In this document: positions 47,200-58,273 of the stretch, one piece after another
How the letters are laid out: each line of letters starts with the position of its first letter
How positions within the stretch are numbered: the first letter of the stretch is position 1
NCBI GenBank assembly: GCA_019188255.1
Contig: JAETXT010000008.1
Span: 558,001-622,000, forward strand
Source of the DNA: Verticillium longisporum
Taxonomy: Eukaryota; Ascomycota; Sordariomycetes; Glomerellales; Plectosphaerellaceae
Direction of reading: 5' to 3'
Length of the DNA stretch: 64,000 bases
Made by a program: the position numbers and the translations under genes
Notes under the pieces: model-generated
What the model was told of the DNA's origin: nothing
Databases searched by the model: none
Seen by the model: the letters and a program-made list of their open reading frames with translations, nothing else

Positions 47200-48599
47200 A
47201 TGCGCTCCCACGTCTCTCTGGCCGCATGTCTGGCTCTGGCAACCCACGGGGTTTTGTCGTGGGAATTCCTGTCCGAAGCCGACACCAGGCAAGCCTTGGA
47301 CGGCAATGAGTTCAGCTTGGTTGCCTGTAAGTGGTCGTTTACTTGACTGTCCAACTTGAGTCCATTAACATTAAATAGTTGTCTCGGTACGTCTGTCACA
47401 CACCAATATGTCACGACCCACATGGTAGATAACTGACCTTGCTGGCCATGGTTCAGCCCGAAGAGTATGCCCTCACCGGTCTGTTTTGGAATAGGTCACA
47501 ACTGATTGACATTTGCTAGCGAGGCAAGCAAGAACTTTGAACCAGAGTGGCTACCTTTAGAAAGCCAAGAGTTCGCACTCAGTGTCGACTGCCAAAGCGC
47601 AGCAAGGCTTTGCACTGAGCTCGATGTTGTCTCCCTGCCAGCCATCCGCATCTACACCCCCGAGGGCCTTCACTGGAGGTATCGCGGGCCGAGGGTCACC
47701 AAAGAGTAGGCTGCGGGTCGAATTACTCGGGGTTTCCCGTGCGCACTCAAAGCTAACATCGGCAGGATCATGGCCTTCCTCCAGCGCATGTTCCACCCGC
47801 CTGTGACCGAGTTTGACGGGCCATTGACGCAATCTTTCGCCCAGGGCGACGACGTTGTCTTCATGGCGCAGGTTGGTTCTGGCCCGGAGAATGACAACAT
47901 TTTCGAGCGCTACATCGACTTGGCCGATGAGTACCGAGATCGCTACTCGTTTGGCCTACGAAGGACCGACGATGCGACATCCAACATTCGGTGTTTCCAG
48001 AATGTCGACCGTCTTGTGCACATTACGTCCGAGTTGGAGACGGTAGAGGCGATGGGTGCTTTTCTCAAGAAATGCACGGCGTTTCTGATCCCGGAGATGA
48101 CCCGTCAGAACGAGATGGATATTCTCTCGGTGCGCATTTTGCCCCTCCAGCAACTCTGGTCGCATCGCGTCGCATGCTAACGGAGAGACAGTCTGGCAAG
48201 TCTGTAGTATACTTCGCCTCGCCCTCCGCCGCGGACCGCGAGGCGCACAGAGAGGCCACGCGACCCTTGGCGCAGAAGTACAACGAGTACCTCGTCTTCG
48301 TCACGGTGGACTCATCTGCGCACCCAGACATGATGGCGGGGTTGGGGCTCGACGGCGGTGCTTCTGCCAAGGGCTTGAGCGTTCAGAACCCACGTATGGG
48401 CCAGGTCTTCCCTTTCGCGGGGTCTGACAGCGAATATGCGCAGGAGATTCTAGAGAAATTCATCGTCGCAATCTCAGAGGGCAAAGTTGAACCATGGAGT
48501 GGTGCTGGGGCCAAGGGCGGCGATACGGCAGACGCAGCTAGCGATGGTGTTGCGGGTGGGGAGGCACCGCGTGAGGAACAGTCACGAGACGAGCTTTGA
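47200..48599 (+). CDS. ER-retained PDI-like protein with redox-dead thioredoxin domain
   Basis: Exons 47200-47326, 47379-47386, 47457-47464, 47520-47705, 47766-48129 and 48192-48599 total 1101 nt, or 366 residues. Residues 1-20 are a signal peptide and the last four are RDEL, an ER-retrieval signal variant. The thioredoxin fold begins FSLVAFVSPEDEASKNFEPEW. Aligned with the PDI consensus FxAPWCGHCKxxxPEW, every position fits except that CGHC is replaced by DEAS, so no disulfide chemistry is possible there. VVSLPAIRIY supplies the cis-proline loop. A second thioredoxin-like domain follows (VVYFASP, YLVFVTVD) and also lacks CXXC. The two 8-nt exons are required by this alignment. Likely a chaperone or scaffold subunit in the ER, perhaps for the adjacent hydroxylase. 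Confidence 0.82.
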
Positions 48600-48967
48600 G
48601 CACGCCCCAGTTGGCCTTTGTCTACTGAAGCTACTTGAAATAATCCAAGCAGATGCTGTGGTGCAACGCAATGGAGGCAGCGTGATCTTGATTGTCTTTC
48701 ATCAGCCGGGGTTTCAAGCTGTTCGTCTGACAACTATCGCTTCCATTGATTCACAATCTGAAGAAGCGAAAGATCGCACGGGGCATGGCCATCTGTAGTT
48801 TCACCGACACAACATGACACGCAATATGCGGTCTGCTCGAGTTCTCATTACAAACGGCTTAAATCGCGGTCGAAGGGGGTCGACATGATGAGTAAATGAT
48901 ATGAGAAACGAAGAAGCCCTGAGACGCCGCCCACTCAAGCATGAATCCTCCGACCTTGAGAGGTGCC
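48600..48967. other. Tail-to-tail intergenic region
   Basis: 368 bp between the PDI-like gene and the end of the next regulator. It probably holds both 3' UTRs. Nothing else was recognised. Confidence 0.5.
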
Positions 48968-51045
48968 CTAGTGTCTGAAGTGGAAAGATAGATCAGAAAG
49001 TTGGCAGGTATGTCGATCTGGGCCACGAGTGTTGATGTCAATATTCTATTATCAGTTAGTGAGTCTCAACTCGCAAGTGTCACGCGCGTGGCAGCGCTTA
49101 CCTTGGAAAAGACCTCAGCCTGCCTAATGCCCATCATCTCACCGATATGAGTGAGCCGCCCCTTGACGAAAGCCCGTTGACTCCTATCAGCAAAACGACT
49201 CATGCCTGCCGCGAGGAGAGGCCACATGCAGGTCACGCTCGCTAGCCCCTTGGGCATCTCGGCGGTTCCGCAGGGAAAGTACGGCGTTGTAGTCGAGTCC
49301 CCCGCCCAACCAGTCAAGTAAGGTGTTGATGAGATGATCTCCTCGACCTGCTCTCTGCCTATAGCTTGCACCTTGCGATATTCTTCGGTATGGAACGGAT
49401 CGGCTGGGTGGCATGTGCATGCAATGCAGCGGGCTGTGACCTGTGCCAGCAGCAGGCGGGAGACGTGGGTGGTGATGTATTTGCCGGCCGCCCAGACATT
49501 AGGATAAGTGTAGATTTCGAGGTCTGGATAGGCAGTGAGGTTTTTGTACGACATGTCCGTCTTATCTTGCGCCTGTGTCGGGGTCGGCTCGCACGGGGAG
49601 CTTTCCGAAGGGTCGAAGCGGGTCGGGCTTGACGAGAGTGGAAATCTGGCTCTGGAGGACGGTGTAGGGGTCGAAAATGTATTGTGAAAGGGTGAGTACG
49701 CTGAAGAGGGTGTGTAGGTAGATGCTGACGTTGAGGACTTTCTGGGATTCGACAAAGAGCCTCGCAGCGGCGGCGCGATCCCGGCCGACCCACGTTTCCA
49801 TGCCGGAGGACAAGCTTCAAACCATTTGATGATCTCGCCATCAAGAGCTCGCGCTTTCTTTGAAAGTTCGAGGGCACGCTCGACCTTTTCGGCAGAGTGA
49901 GCGCCCTGGAACAAGTGATCTGCTTCAGCACGAATCAAGGTCGTCTGTAGATTGAGGGTGAGGGCTTGGTGCCCGACACTCTCGGCCACAGCATGTCCAC
50001 CCCACCATTTGATGTCCTCGACGGAACACTCCGAGAAGAACATGTATTGGCGTATCTTCTTTGGTCAGCATATTATGCAAATGTTGGAAGGAAATCGGAA
50101 CCTACAGCCGATGCCCGGACAACCTCAAACATAGCCACTCCCAAAGGTGACTCGATCAACCTGGGGCCCCTAAGCTTGATCATGGCGGCTGCCCCGCTGA
50201 TGTGTTTCGAAAACGCCGACATTTCGTACTCGTCGTTGGCGAGTCCCTCGTAAAATGCCAGCAAGATGGACGCCGCCAGAGACGTGTCTTGCTTGGCCTG
50301 GTCTCGATCTTGCATGGCGCGCGTCAACTGCTCGAGCGCTCTGCTGTAGTGCACATGCGCGACGGAGAAGAGCGAGCGCGAGTTTGGACGGCCTGCCAGC
50401 GCAGCCATCGAAACGGCAGTGAACGCTGAGTTCATTGGTGATGCTTTGTATCTGGGTGAGTCAATGAGCGGGATTAGGAATGTGAAAATGCCGTGGCCAA
50501 CACCGGCTGGTGGTACGAGGACGTAATTTGACAGGAAGAAGCAGGTGGCTTGTTCGTCTAGGGGGTGTCGAGACCACGGGGAGCCTCTCGGCTTCGACAG
50601 AGTGTGACCTTCGATAGGCCTCATAGCTCTTTTTATTCAGGATGATCTGAGAGAATGATGACGAAGAGGAGGGGGATGCGGAGGCGGAGGGGGACGATGA
50701 TGATGATGATGACGAGTTGGCGGTCGACTTAACGGCGTGCTGCTGCCTGCCTATCGGAGGCCAGTCGGGAGAATTGGCGGCAATGCCATTGATCAAGCCA
50801 TCTCCAGAACCATCGGCGGTGATCGAAAGGCCTTCCTTGGATGCCTTTCGAATAGCTGCTGACTTGGCTTTGCGGATGGTCGACTGTGTTTCGTCGCGAA
50901 GATTGATTTCGAAAGCATCACGGTACCCGGGGCACACGCGGTTTGCCTTAGCGCACTTCAGACATGCTGGCTTGGTCTCGTCGCACTTTATACGTCGTGA
51001 CCTACAGAGCTTGCATGCCTTACTTGGGTGGCCGGTATTGACCAT
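48968..51045 (-). CDS. Zn2Cys6 transcription factor, apparent 1-nt frameshift
   Basis: Exons 50106-51045, 49102-50058 and, less surely, 48968-49045. The zinc cluster is CKLCRSRRIKC...ACLKC...C with the standard spacing at residues 11-38. A poly-serine stretch (about residues 111-135, from atg/acg repeats near 50650-50725) separates it from the regulatory domain: EAERLPVVSTP, LDEQATCFFLSNYVLVP, then SAFTAVSMAALAG and CSVEDIKWWGGHAV. Frame is lost between STP and LDEQ at the G-run 50561-50565 (minus-strand CCCCC), which should have four bases; exon 1 is 940 nt, one too many. With that corrected, about 657 residues. Nuclear regulator; targets unknown. Confidence 0.85.
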
Positions 51046-53277
51046 GATGGCAATGGGGGGGATGTGTCGAAGATTCAGAAGAACAACCTTGGGAGAGGTA
51101 ACGAGCTATTGTCAGCGGGAATCATGCGAAGAATTTCGTCGCTGCAAGGCACAACAAAGAGAACCGTCAACGCTTCGGCCGAACAGAGCAACATGGAGCT
51201 TCAGTTGTTCCAGCAGAGTTTCTTTGCAGTTGACAGCAGCTCTTGTTCACAGAATGGCCTAGCACATTCTGCAAGCGAGGAGTGTCCGCGGGCGCTAATT
51301 GACAATCGTTTCTCCTGGTCCGTTCCATCTCCCAGAGTGCCCAGAAGCCTCGGGGAGACGTGGACGCGGTAACACGTCAAAAAGGACACTAAAGGAAATG
51401 TTTCACCCCCGCCACCCCAGGCCGCCAAACCTTCTCCGGGCAGCGCTCCCGAGTTTTGGAAGGACCAGACCTGGCGATTCAGGTGATCAGCGGGCTGATG
51501 GACGCTCTGCAGGCCATGGAGGGTCTGGGGTGAAGCCAAGAGCAAAGAGCCACAGGCTGACACCAACAGCCCAGGAGACCCTGAACAATGTCTTGGACTT
51601 CACAGGGCTGCGGCCCTGGTAGGCCAGTTTGTCAACGATACGGCCCCAAGCTCACACGATCGGACGAAACGGGACCTGGACGCACGCTGCCGATACTGAA
51701 ACCGGAACAGGGTCTGTCGGGTTCAGAAGAGGCAAGGACGTCACGACAGTGCAACATTGTGAGCATAAGCATTTGGCGGCCAAGCGTCAAAGGGGCTTGC
51801 AGCGAGGCTTTCCATATCATTGGCCTGTTGAGGCACAGACACCAGAGCTGAAGAACCTGCGTGACGACGGTGGCTTCCTCGCGGCAACGGGGGGTCCAAA
51901 GATCACGATTGGACATGCCTCCTCACGTTCGAGGCTGTGGTGAAGATTCATGGTCGTTCAATCACCGCGCTGAGGCGCTGTGCAGTGAGAGCAAGCTATT
52001 TCGCCCTAACTTTCACCCATGCTCGTGGCTGGATGATCGACAGATTAAGCGTGTCGATCATGGAGCGACCCGCCTCTGTACAACGCGGATCACAGGGCTG
52101 CAGGGGCCGGTCACAGTGGGTAGGGAGCATAACCTCCCTGCCTGTACCTACCTTAGGTTGGATGCACTGCGAGGTTGGTTGACGGCAGCGACTTCAGCTG
52201 TGCACCAACAGAACTCCTTTGCCATCCGCCTGGTCTCTCCTCTCTGCAACTTGAAGATGCGACGATGGATTTATCACTCTATCGTATCCAAGTTGCCCCT
52301 GGCGGGCCCAATGTCGTATCCGCTAGACAATTATAACTGGAAGCGATCCAATGGGTGAGATAACGGCTCGATCTTGGCTGGAACTAAGGCAGGGGGCAAG
52401 GGGTGCCACGGCCTGAAAGGATGTGCAGGTCTGACGCAACAAGGACTGGTGAAAAAACCGCGCCTGATTTCCTCGCCAAGCAAGAGTAAACTGTTATCAC
52501 AACTTGGCGCTCAAAATACTCGGCCTGGCCATACTGTCTCTGGCCGCTGAAGGAACTGACTGCGGTCCAACGGACACTGTCAAGTTGCTGCCAGCGAATC
52601 CTCAACTCGAATTTTCTGGCAACTCAGCGTGACGCTACAATTCGCACGTCGGGGACAGCCAAGACTCCGAACTCCGGTCTGGCCATGTTTGGTCTTTTGG
52701 AAACACACTCTTGACTCGTTTGTGATGCAGGTTAGTACTAGAGTATGGGACAGACCAGGTGTTAGTGCTTCGTTGTCAAAGGCCATATTACACATCATCC
52801 ACAACTTCGTTCATGACGTTAGCTAGGCGGTAACATGGTAATATTGAGCTTCAAGAGATATGTAGTACAGCCGGAGTGCATATTATGCAACATATCGCCG
52901 GGCGTGCCATCAAAGGCAAGGCGGATTGGTCAGCATTCTCCTGGATGGGATGACTCTCATGGTTGTTGCTTGTTCCCTTACGTATGTCAACTATTGTAAA
53001 GGCGCCACTTGAAATGATGTCGGCAAGCCTCCGATGGCCATCCTGAGATCTGTACTCTTCCGCTTAGTGCCAACCACCATCTTTGCAAAAGGTTTGATTC
53101 AATACTGTGTCCTGACGAGGACACTGCGACGATATTCGTTTTTGTCACAGAAGCGTCGGAAGGACAGCTGAGAGGCACAGTACAGGAGACCACTACATTG
53201 CCATTGCGTACCTGGCGAGCAGTGACATCATCAGTTTCCCAACGAAACCCCCTCCAGAAGGAATCAGCTGCAGCATA
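51046..53277. other. Intergenic region, no recognised gene
   Basis: 2.2 kb containing the promoter of the Zn2Cys6 gene and several unrelated short frames, the largest 165 codons at 51861-52358 on the plus strand with no family motif. Short gtacctaccttagg and similar patches (about 52144) belong to the GGTA/CCTA-type simple repeat seen at 59.1 kb. Confidence 0.4.
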
Positions 53278-54016
53278 TCAAGCCGACGACACGTTTTTCG
53301 GGGGTCGAAGCATTGCCAGCATCGGCGATGTCGGCTGGACATCGCTGCAAGCAACATACCCGTGCTTAACATATAGGGGCATTACGTCTTGGTCAGCATC
53401 GAGATATGACGGATGCACCAGCGTATCTGCCAGGTTGCTTGCATACTGCAACACTGCCGAAGCAAGGCCGTGGCGGTGATGGGAAGGATCAACGAAGACG
53501 AGTTCAAGGTCTTCAACTTATCAGTGTCTGAATCCTGTACTAGCTGTAAGCACTACTCACAAACATGAGGACGCTTGCCCATTATGGTGTCGTGCTGGTC
53601 AGCCATGCCGGTGAAGAACTCCTTCAACTTCTCCTTGTCCTGGCCTTTTCTCGCTACAGGCCACCGCTCGTGCCATGGCCGTACGTCATCATCTTGAGGC
53701 AGATGTTCAGGCCGGATGATCCAAACGAGGGAAGCAGCAGCGACAATCCCTGCAGATGTCAACGGCCCGTAATAAATGGCTCGCTGTGGAAGAGCACTAT
53801 CATACCTTCTGGGGTCCTTGTTACCAAGACTTGTGCATTTTGACCTCCATGTTCTCTAAAGAGAATGAAATTTTTCCATGCCTCGTGATGCCACCCTCAG
53901 CCAACATCGTTAGGCGGGAAAAGGTCTTGGAAGAACTCACCAGGGAAACATCGGAAGAAGATCTCGGTGATTACAGCCACGTCTCCTAGGTGAGCTATCT
54001 CCACCCGAGGTGCCAT
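53278..54016 (-). CDS. GNAT-family N-acetyltransferase, four short exons
   Basis: Exons 53941-54016, 53806-53895, 53561-53749 and 53278-53516 total 594 nt, or 197 residues. No single open frame over it exceeds 70 codons, so it is easily missed. The start MAPRVEIAHLGDVAVITEIFF is normal for the family. The first intron is only 45 nt (GTGAGT, branch CTAAC, end TGAG) and removes an in-frame TGA. SLVWIIRPEHLP leads to motif A, LELVFVDPSHHRHGLASAVLQYA, with the acetyl-CoA loop H-H-R-H-G-L-A. The end MPLYVKHGYVA is motif B. Substrate unknown. The RHG loop departs slightly from the Q/RxxGxG/A rule at no critical glycine. Confidence 0.87.
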
Positions 54017-55059
54017 TGTCTTTGAAATTTCTGAGATAAAGTAAGAGTCACTTTGTTGCTTGGAGAATGATGGTGATGAGGGATGGGATGGCCCCTCTTG
54101 AAACTGGGAAGATCAACTCCCGAAGGCCGTAGACGGCATCACGTGAACGACACTTGCGAGTTACGACACTTTCACTACCAATGCAACGTCATGCAATCTC
54201 GAACTATTCGGAACCGGCATATCCGGCAGAATAAGGATTTCGGTATTGCTTAGGTGCCTACGTTACATGTTTGTCTACTTGGACATGTGCCGCAAGTGAT
54301 GAGTAGAGATGTTACCGCTTACCAAAGCGGGAATTTTATAGCCACCGACAATTGAAAAGCAAGCTGTATGTATAGTAGAATCATTGAGTCTTCGGAGGGC
54401 GCTTCACCCACCTTCTGACTACCAATTGACTGAACCAGAGGTACTCATTTCAAGTTCACTCGCAGCTCTCACCAGCGCTGCCGCTGAATCAATTCAATCA
54501 AATAATGCAACCTAGCAACGGCTAGGCAACGTCTTCCTACAAGCTTCATAGATATTAAAATAGGTTAAAAATATTTTTCCATACTAAGTTCATCGAGTAT
54601 AGGACTTTTTCTCTTATAATCCTCGAAGTAGATGTTAAGGCTGTTGCGTTAGCCTGCTGTTGTTATGTTGCATTATTTGATTGAATTGATTCAGCGGTAG
54701 CGCTGGCTCTCACTGCCCTCGCCTACCGTATACATATTCTAGCGTGAGCTTTTCACTACCTCCTCGCCTGGCAAATTCTATTGTAGCTGGCCAAATTCTG
54801 GAATTGATCATTCGTTCCTTTTCTTATTCGGAGATTGGCGCAATGCATATGGTGGCGAGGAACAATCCTCTGCTGAACTGGAGAAGTGTTGCACACGCAA
54901 GCCGAGTCGTGCTGGTCTCGCTAAAGAGGTCACGTGACAACGCCTCCAGTCGCGTCTCAACGCGTCTTCCCAAGTACGATCGAGTTCAGCGTCGTCCGAC
55001 CACAGCCAAGACCGCACCCCTTTGTACTACACCACGCGGAACCGAACGCAACTGCAGCC
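54017..55059. other. Intergenic region holding a MITE
   Basis: About 1 kb between two outward-facing genes (GNAT and RFC3). It contains the 234-bp hAT-type MITE described separately and, after it, the RFC3 promoter and leader. CACGTGACA near 54931 is an E-box-like site close to the RFC3 start. Confidence 0.5.
54473..54706. mobile_element. 234-bp hAT-type MITE with 8-bp target duplication
   Basis: Terminal inverted repeats of about 37 bp starting CAGCGCTGCCGCTGAATC (right end CAGCGCTACCGCTGAATC, one mismatch). They are flanked by gctctcac at 54465-54472 and 54707-54714. There is no coding capacity. The first 11 bases equal the left terminus of the 16.86-kb element, and both then carry a TCAATTCAATC block, so the two elements probably use the same transposase. 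Confidence 0.93.
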
Positions 55060-56303
55060 ATGTCGGACTTTGAAGATGAGATGGACGTTGATGTCCCCGT
55101 CTCTAAGGACATCACGTTCTCTTCCGAAGCGACCAAGGGCAAGCGCAGCGCCGCCAACCTGCCAGTCGAGGCAGAAGACAGCCTGCCATGGTAAGCTCTC
55201 TGTCGCCGTCGTGCCCAATAGGCCTTGCCAGATCACCCATTGATACAATGACAGGGTCGAAAAGTACCGGCCCGCAACGCTTGCCGACGTCTCGGGCCAC
55301 CACGACATCCTTGCGACGATCAACAAGTTTGTCGACAAGAACCGCCTGCCGCACCTCCTCCTCTACGGCCCCCGGCACGGGCAAGACGTCGACGATCCTG
55401 GCGCTGGCACGGCGCATCTACGGCCCCGAGAACGTGCGGCAGATGGTGCTGGAGCTCAACGCATCCGACGACCGCGGCATCGACGTGGTGCGCGAGCAGA
55501 TCAAGACGTTCGCGTCGACAAAGCAAATCTTCACGTCGGCGCGGAGTGGCAGCGGCGGCGGCAGCAGCTCGGGCGCGGCGGGCTACAAGCTCATCGTCCT
55601 CGACGAGGCCGACGCCATGACCAACACGGCGCAGATGGCGCTGCGGCGCATCATGGAAAAGTACACGGCCAACACGCGCTTCTGCATCATCGCCAACTAC
55701 GCGCACAAGCTCTCGCCGGCGCTGCTGTCGCGCTGCACGCGCTTCCGCTTCTCGCCCCTCAAGGAGGCCGACATTCGCGTCCTCGTCGACCGCGTCGTCG
55801 ACGAGGAGGCCGTCCGTATCCGGCCCGACGCCACCGACGCCCTCGTTCGCCTCGCCAAGGGCGACATGCGCCGCGCCCTCAACGTCCTGCAGGCCTGCCA
55901 CGCCTCGAGCACGCCCCTGCGCGGGCCCGGCGAGCCCAAGGTCCCCGACGCCCAGATTGTCCGCGACCTCATCACCACCGAGACCATCTACCAGTGCATC
56001 GCCGCGCCGCCGCCCGACGCTGTCCAGGAGATCCTGCAGGCCCTGCTGAGCACGGCCGACGTCACGTCGTGCCTGTCGACCATCAACTCGCTCAAGGTGG
56101 CGAGGGGCCTGGCTCTCGCAGACATTATCACGTCGCTGTCGGAGGAGATTTACAAGTTGGAAGTTAAGCCCGAGGTCATGATTTCGTGGCTCGACGGACT
56201 GGCCGACATTGAACATCGCGTAGCGGGTGGTGCGGGCGAGGCGGTCCAGACTGGCGCCGTCGTGGGTGTTGTGAGAAGCGGTGTCGAGCTGATGAACACG
56301 TAG
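55060..56303 (+). CDS. RFC3: Replication factor C subunit 3 (clamp loader), frameshift in the P-loop as sequenced
   Basis: Exons 55060-55190 and 55255-56303. After an acidic N-terminal tail comes LPWVEKYRPATLADVSGH, then the AAA+ P-loop, VLELNASDDRGIDVVR, Walker B LIVLDEADAMT, the SRC box LLSRCTRFRF and GDMRRALNVLQ. These match yeast Rfc3 (human RFC5), which loads PCNA at primer ends in the nucleus. A glycine/serine insert (SGSGGGSSSG) precedes the Walker B strand. The P-loop should read GPPGTGKT, but the C-run 55369-55373 has five bases and needs seven, so the frame breaks there. Total exon length is 1180 nt, two short of a multiple of three. Corrected length is 393 residues. RFC3 is essential in yeast, so this is almost certainly an assembly error. 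Confidence 0.93.
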
Positions 56304-56596
56304 AGGACCTCATTTTTAGAAAAGCCTAATTTACGATGTTATGACTTGCTAGAACTGTGGAAAAGTTGTGCTTGACTAAGATAGTACGCTGCGCAGTCTA
56401 CCCGCGTTCATAGGTATCGATTACTTTTTTTGCGCCATTGTATCCATCGCGTCCCACGCGGTAACGCCGTAATTCTCCAGCCCCGAAAAATGTCATACAC
56501 GGTCGACCTAGGTGTTTCGTCGTCGCAAGCCACATGAATTCCTCCTCTTCTTCGCTGTGTGCCATCTCATGCAAAATCTTCAAACGCCAATGCTAC

Positions 56597-58273
56597 TCAA
56601 GAGACTTCGGGCCACTTGACATTGCCACAATCACCTGCCTGCTCAATGAATGCGTTGGTGCGGTTCATGTTCCACCCGCTACGCATGCGTTTCCTGTCCT
56701 CATCTTTCTTCTTTATTGGGTGACCCATCTTGAAGCTCCAGCTGACGGCACACAGTCCATCGTCAAAATGGAATTGGAAGCATCCCGTGATTTCCTCGCA
56801 GGCGGCGCGACAGTCGTCGAAAGATAGATGGGCGCGCTTCTCAAGTTCCGTCAACTTTTCAGTCTTGACGCGTCCCTTTTCGTGATCGCCAAACTGGCGG
56901 CCGCCGGGGGTTTCGACAAAATAAAAACGGTCACTGCTGAGGTTGTGCCAGTCGTCTATGGAGTCGTGCAGGCGTGGCTTGACGAACTCGTGGTAAATGT
57001 CCTTGATACGTAGAGCGGGTGGCGTGGATGGCATATCCTGGGCAGCATAGCGACGCGACTCGTATTCCCAGAAGGTGGAGATTTCTTCGCTGTTCATGTG
57101 ATGCATGGTGACAATGGGGTGACACCATTGGTTAGGGCCGAAGGGAAGGGTGAAAGGCTTCTCGCCGTTGATCGTAGGCCACTGCACATGTTAGAGATGA
57201 CCTGATACGCTGCTGAACAGAAGGCCACTTACGGTATTCCTGACCCGCGTCTGGGTGGTGTTGTGGAGGGCACGTGCAAAGATGTAATCGCCACAGCACT
57301 CTTGCTGGATCTGCGTATCGAACTGGTTTGCGACACCGGGATGGTCGGCGACCATCTCTTTCATCGCGGCGTGCGAAATGATATAGCCTGAGCCGCCGTG
57401 ACCGAAGTTGAACCCATGGATCATCGTGACGCTACCCAGGTAGTGCTTCTTGTGAGGGTCGAGACGCTTTAGCCACTGGACAAGGGTAGGCCAGAGGACG
57501 TACGTGTCGGCGTCAACAAAGATGTACCATTCGTAGTTGGGTCGCATGTTGAAAGTCTTCTCGGCGATGTGAACATTCTTGTACTTGTCAAGGTTCCAAC
57601 CTTCATTCTTGTCCACGGCTAGTTTGTTGCAGCTTTCCTGGTCGACGGCGCATGCCTGTTGGCGGCGGTAGAGGTCAAAGTCCTCGTTGCCGTCCATGGC
57701 CGCAGCAAGGACGGTATCAAGACTGTCGCGAATCTGGTAGCCGCCGATCGTCTCGGCGAGATCGGAAAAGATAAAGTATTCGGGCACGCACTTCAGCATG
57801 GTCATCAGCTGCGTCGGCACACGGTTGAAAGCCTCGGTTGCGCCCGTCTTCATGACGAGAAGTATGTTGCTCGTGTCAGGGAAGCTGTCGCAGACCGGGT
57901 CCTTGGGTCGGAAGAAGAGTCCATTAGCTGCAGGATCTTTGGGAGGGTCCTCTTTCGCCTTGGTGTCAGGCACGTTGGGAGTGTCAATAATATCAGGAGC
58001 CTCATCGTCGTCACTGGGCGCGACGTGATCGTTGTCGCCCACAGGCGGCGGCTTGTGCGGGTGGCCTGGATGTCCTGCCGGCGCAGGGTGATGCGGCGGT
58101 AGGTGCTTGTAGTTGAGGCCGGCGGCAGTCCATTCGCCCAAGCGACTGGAGCTCAAGGCGAGCACGATGAGAGCGCAGACAGTGATGGACACGGCGATGA
58201 GGGCGCGTCGAGACAACATGTTGACGGCACCAAGCTTCATGCAGCTTTCATGTCGTCCGTCGAGCCAGCCCAT
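56597..58273 (-). CDS. Type II membrane glycosyltransferase, GT31/fringe-like, with PAN/apple-like C-terminal domain
   Basis: Exons 57233-58273 and 56597-57181 give 541 residues; the intron is GTAAGT..TGCAG. One membrane helix lies at about residues 23-41 (ALIAVSITVCALIVLAL) behind a short basic tail, the layout of a Golgi type II enzyme. A Pro/His/Asp-rich stem follows. The catalytic domain has ILLVMKTGATEAF near residue 137, the metal-binding D-x-D in YIFVDADTYVLW (D254-D256) and GGSGYIISHAAM. The C-terminal LSFDDCRAACEEITGC and GLCAVSW cysteine pattern resembles a PAN domain, known from fungal GT31 proteins. It should transfer a sugar onto secreted glycoconjugates in the Golgi; donor and acceptor are unknown. 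An in-frame ATG at codon 12 is an alternative start. Confidence 0.87.

Noticed and set aside
49562..49813. 83-codon minus-strand alternative frame inside the third Zn2Cys6 gene
   Set aside because: The main frame is open through this part and joins conserved regions on both sides. The alternative has no start or splice context of its own, so dual coding is not supported.
51861..52358. 165-codon plus-strand open frame
   Set aside because: Composition and content match nothing known; a chance frame in GC-balanced intergenic DNA is enough.
55320..56216. 298-codon minus-strand open frame
   Set aside because: It lies wholly opposite RFC3 and has the Arg/Gly/Val-rich composition of an antisense shadow of GC-rich coding sequence.
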